Origin: Planctomycetaceae bacterium
GTDB taxonomy: Bacteria; Planctomycetota; Planctomycetia; Pirellulales; Thermoguttaceae
Assembly (NCBI GenBank): GCA_003509805.1
Contig: DOMV01000302.1
Coordinates: forward strand, 1-6,475
Direction: 5' to 3'
DNA: 6,475 nt
The notes under the pieces are model-generated. The model made no database searches. It was not told where the DNA came from and saw only the letters and a list, made by a program, of their open reading frames with translations. The first letter of the stretch is position 1. Each line of letters begins with the position of its first letter. Shown one piece after another: positions 5,577 to 6,475 of this stretch. The position numbers and the translations under genes are program-made.

Positions 5577-5726
5577 TATACCGTAAACGGCCTGACAATC
5601 CTCCCACGCACAATCGACTGCCGCTCGAACGATCCGTTTATGTCATTACACAAAAAGGAGTTAGAGACGAGCGAGTGCGGCAGGCAGACTTGACCAAATG
5701 TTCACATTCATCGCGTTTCCGGTATA
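5577..5726 (-). repeat. Intergenic element, copy C (150 bp, reverse orientation)
   Basis: Read on the minus strand it begins TATACCGGAAACGCGATGAA and ends CGTTTACGGTATA, the best-matched ends of the family (12 of 13). It carries ATTTGGTCAAGTCTGCCTGC and the internal inverted repeat GCCTGCCGC/GCGGCAGTC, one mismatch (5677-5685 with 5616-5624). The conserved TAATGACATAAACG shared with copy D lies in the middle. It fills half of the 313-base gap between the Rrf2 stop and the DUF6485 start. Its right end supplies TATAAA 40-50 bases ahead of the DUF6485 gene, which could act as a -10 box, though no -35 match is properly spaced. The remainder, 5727-5838, shows nothing recognisable. Confidence 0.9.
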
Positions 5727-5838
5727 TCATGCTGACCGTCGACGAAGACACCAGGCACGGGCATCCTCGACGTGTCGTCGTCGCACTACCGAAGCGCTGC
5801 CGATTCACCGCCTATCCATCGGCCCAAACGAACCACGT

Positions 5839-6261
5839 TCACACGTTTCCTTCCTCGGCCATCCTGACGAGATCGGCGAACGTGATGTCGTTGAGATGGT
5901 CCTGACGCTTGCGTTCGGCGTTTTCCCAGGCTTTTGTCAGGACGCCTACGGTGGAGGAACCGACCGTCGGCGCGGCGGAAGAACGCTTTCCGGCCCGGGC
6001 GGGCGCGTCGATGATATTCATGACCTCACCGAGCGTGATCTGCTCGGGCCCCCGCGTCAGTTGATAACCGCCCGAGGCCCCGCGAATGCTTGAAACAATG
6101 GCCGCTCCCTTGAGTTGCAGGAGAATCTGGACGAGAAACCGCGGCGGTACATTGTGTTTTTCCGCAATGTTGCGAATTCGAACCGGTACGTTCGAATGCT
6201 TGTTGGCGGCAAGTTCCATGACGGCAATGCAGGCGTATTCGGTTTTGGCGGAAATCTTCAT
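5839..6261 (-). CDS. Rrf2-family transcriptional regulator lacking Fe-S cysteines
   Basis: A 140-residue winged helix-turn-helix regulator starting MKISAKTEYACIAVMELA, the classical Rrf2 beginning. The recognition region is NIAEKHNVPPRFLVQILLQL (31-50), and the wing is SIRGASGGYQLTR (58-70), both strongly conserved in the family. IscR, NsrR and related sensors carry three cysteines between about residues 90 and 110 for an iron-sulfur cluster. Here that stretch is ARAGKRSSAAPTVGSSTVG, with none; the only cysteine is at 11 in the first helix. It is therefore closer in design to cluster-free members such as CymR, the cysteine-metabolism repressor, but the target is unknown. ATG 6261 is the family start; no clear Shine-Dalgarno site is present. 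Upstream lies a strong dyad with a T-run. Most Rrf2 proteins repress their own gene, so that dyad is a candidate site. Confidence 0.93.
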   Translation of the reverse strand: MKISAKTEYACIAVMELAANKHSNVPVRIRNIAEKHNVPPRFLVQILLQLKGAAIVSSIRGASGGYQLTRGPEQITLGEVMNIIDAPARAGKRSSAAPTVGSSTVGVLTKAWENAERKRQDHLNDITFADLVRMAEEGNV

Positions 6262-6321
6262 AAGATGCGAATTGAGAAAATAACGCGCAGCCGGAGTCGC
6301 GACGCGGAACGATCCGAACGG

Positions 6322-6370
6322 AAAAAAACGATTTTCATGAAAAAACCGGTCGCCTTTCACGAAAATCGTT
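6322..6370 (-). terminator. Stem-loop with T7 run upstream of rrf2: terminator, attenuator or operator
   Basis: CGATTTTCATGAAA (6329-6342) and TTTCACGAAAATCG (6355-6368) are inverted repeats matching 13 of 14. On the minus strand the stem is followed by seven T, complement of 6322-6328, the form of an intrinsic terminator. It could end a minus-strand gene to the right, or attenuate the Rrf2 message. Each arm is also a small palindrome (TTTTCATGAAAA at 6332-6343, TTTCACGAAAA at 6355-6365), about two helical turns apart, so a paired operator for a dimeric regulator is equally possible. It lies 60-110 bases ahead of the Rrf2 start. Confidence 0.55.
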
Positions 6371-6374
6371 GATA

Positions 6375-6475
6375 TATACTGGAATCGCGATGAAAACGGG
6401 CATTCGGTCAAACCTGCCTGCCGCGCTCAATCGATTCTAACCTCTGTGTGTATAATGACATAAGCGTTTCGTTCG
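6375..6475 (+). repeat. Intergenic element, copy D (partial, runs off window)
   Basis: It begins TATACTGGAATCGCGATGAA and continues with GGTCAAACCTGCCTGCCGC and TAATGACATAAGCG, matching copies A and C. The left arm of the internal inverted repeat is at 6416-6424. The sequence ends at TTTCGTTCG, just before the place where the right arm should start, so about 50-60 bases are expected beyond the window. It abuts the stem-loop upstream of the Rrf2 gene and points away from it. Confidence 0.85.

Noticed and set aside
5007..5693. Plus-strand open frame of 228 codons
   Set aside because: It runs through repeat copies B and C and antisense to the DUF6485 gene; its translation has no family features, while the minus-strand frame has a strong ribosome site and a recognisable motif.

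Overview
The window looks like a chromosomal stretch of a bacterium with a moderately GC-rich genome. Codon use and protein types suggest a Planctomycetota-like (PVC group) organism. The best hint is the 245-residue protein with one membrane segment and a helical-repeat-like tail, which resembles short membrane-anchored TPR-type proteins common in that phylum. The assignment is an inference of moderate to low confidence. There is no prophage, CRISPR array, rRNA or complete insertion sequence.

Layout from left to right. Positions 1-63 hold a long hairpin of unclear role. A tRNA-Thr(CGT) follows on the minus strand (116-188), with a clear sigma70-type promoter behind it (252-279). A frameshifted, truncated ISAs1-family transposase remnant fills 405-765. 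thiG (891-1691, thiazole synthase) stands next to it without thiS or any other thiamin gene in view. From 1692 to 1996 there is no convincing gene. A small ribbon-helix-helix-like ORF (1997-2203) leads into a metallo-beta-lactamase-fold exonuclease-like gene (2217-3191). The rest of the coding is on the minus strand: a membrane-anchored repeat protein (3443-4180) with its own promoter, a four-helix membrane protein of DUF2269 type (4331-4900), a cysteine-rich DUF6485-type protein (5325-5525), and an Rrf2-family regulator (5839-6261).

The most interesting content is not a gene. Four related copies of an intergenic element of about 150-163 bp lie at 3240-3389 (+), 5049-5211 (+), 5577-5726 (-) and 6375 to the window end (+, cut off). 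They share imperfect terminal inverted repeats (TATACYGGAAACG ... CGTTTACGGTATA), a conserved block around GGTCAAATCTGCCTGCCGC, and an internal inverted repeat (GCCTGCCGC/GCGGCAGGC). In one copy both arms of that internal repeat have changed together (GCTTGTCGC/GCGACAAGC), so pairing has been kept while sequence drifted. This is the mark of a selected hairpin, either in a MITE-like or REP-like mobile DNA or in a structured RNA. I do not recognise it as a named family.

The genes do not form one pathway. The left half looks like a patch of insertion debris around single housekeeping genes. The right half is a series of minus-strand genes separated by repeat elements. Rrf2 and the DUF6485 gene are neighbours in the same direction and may be linked, but a repeat copy separates them.
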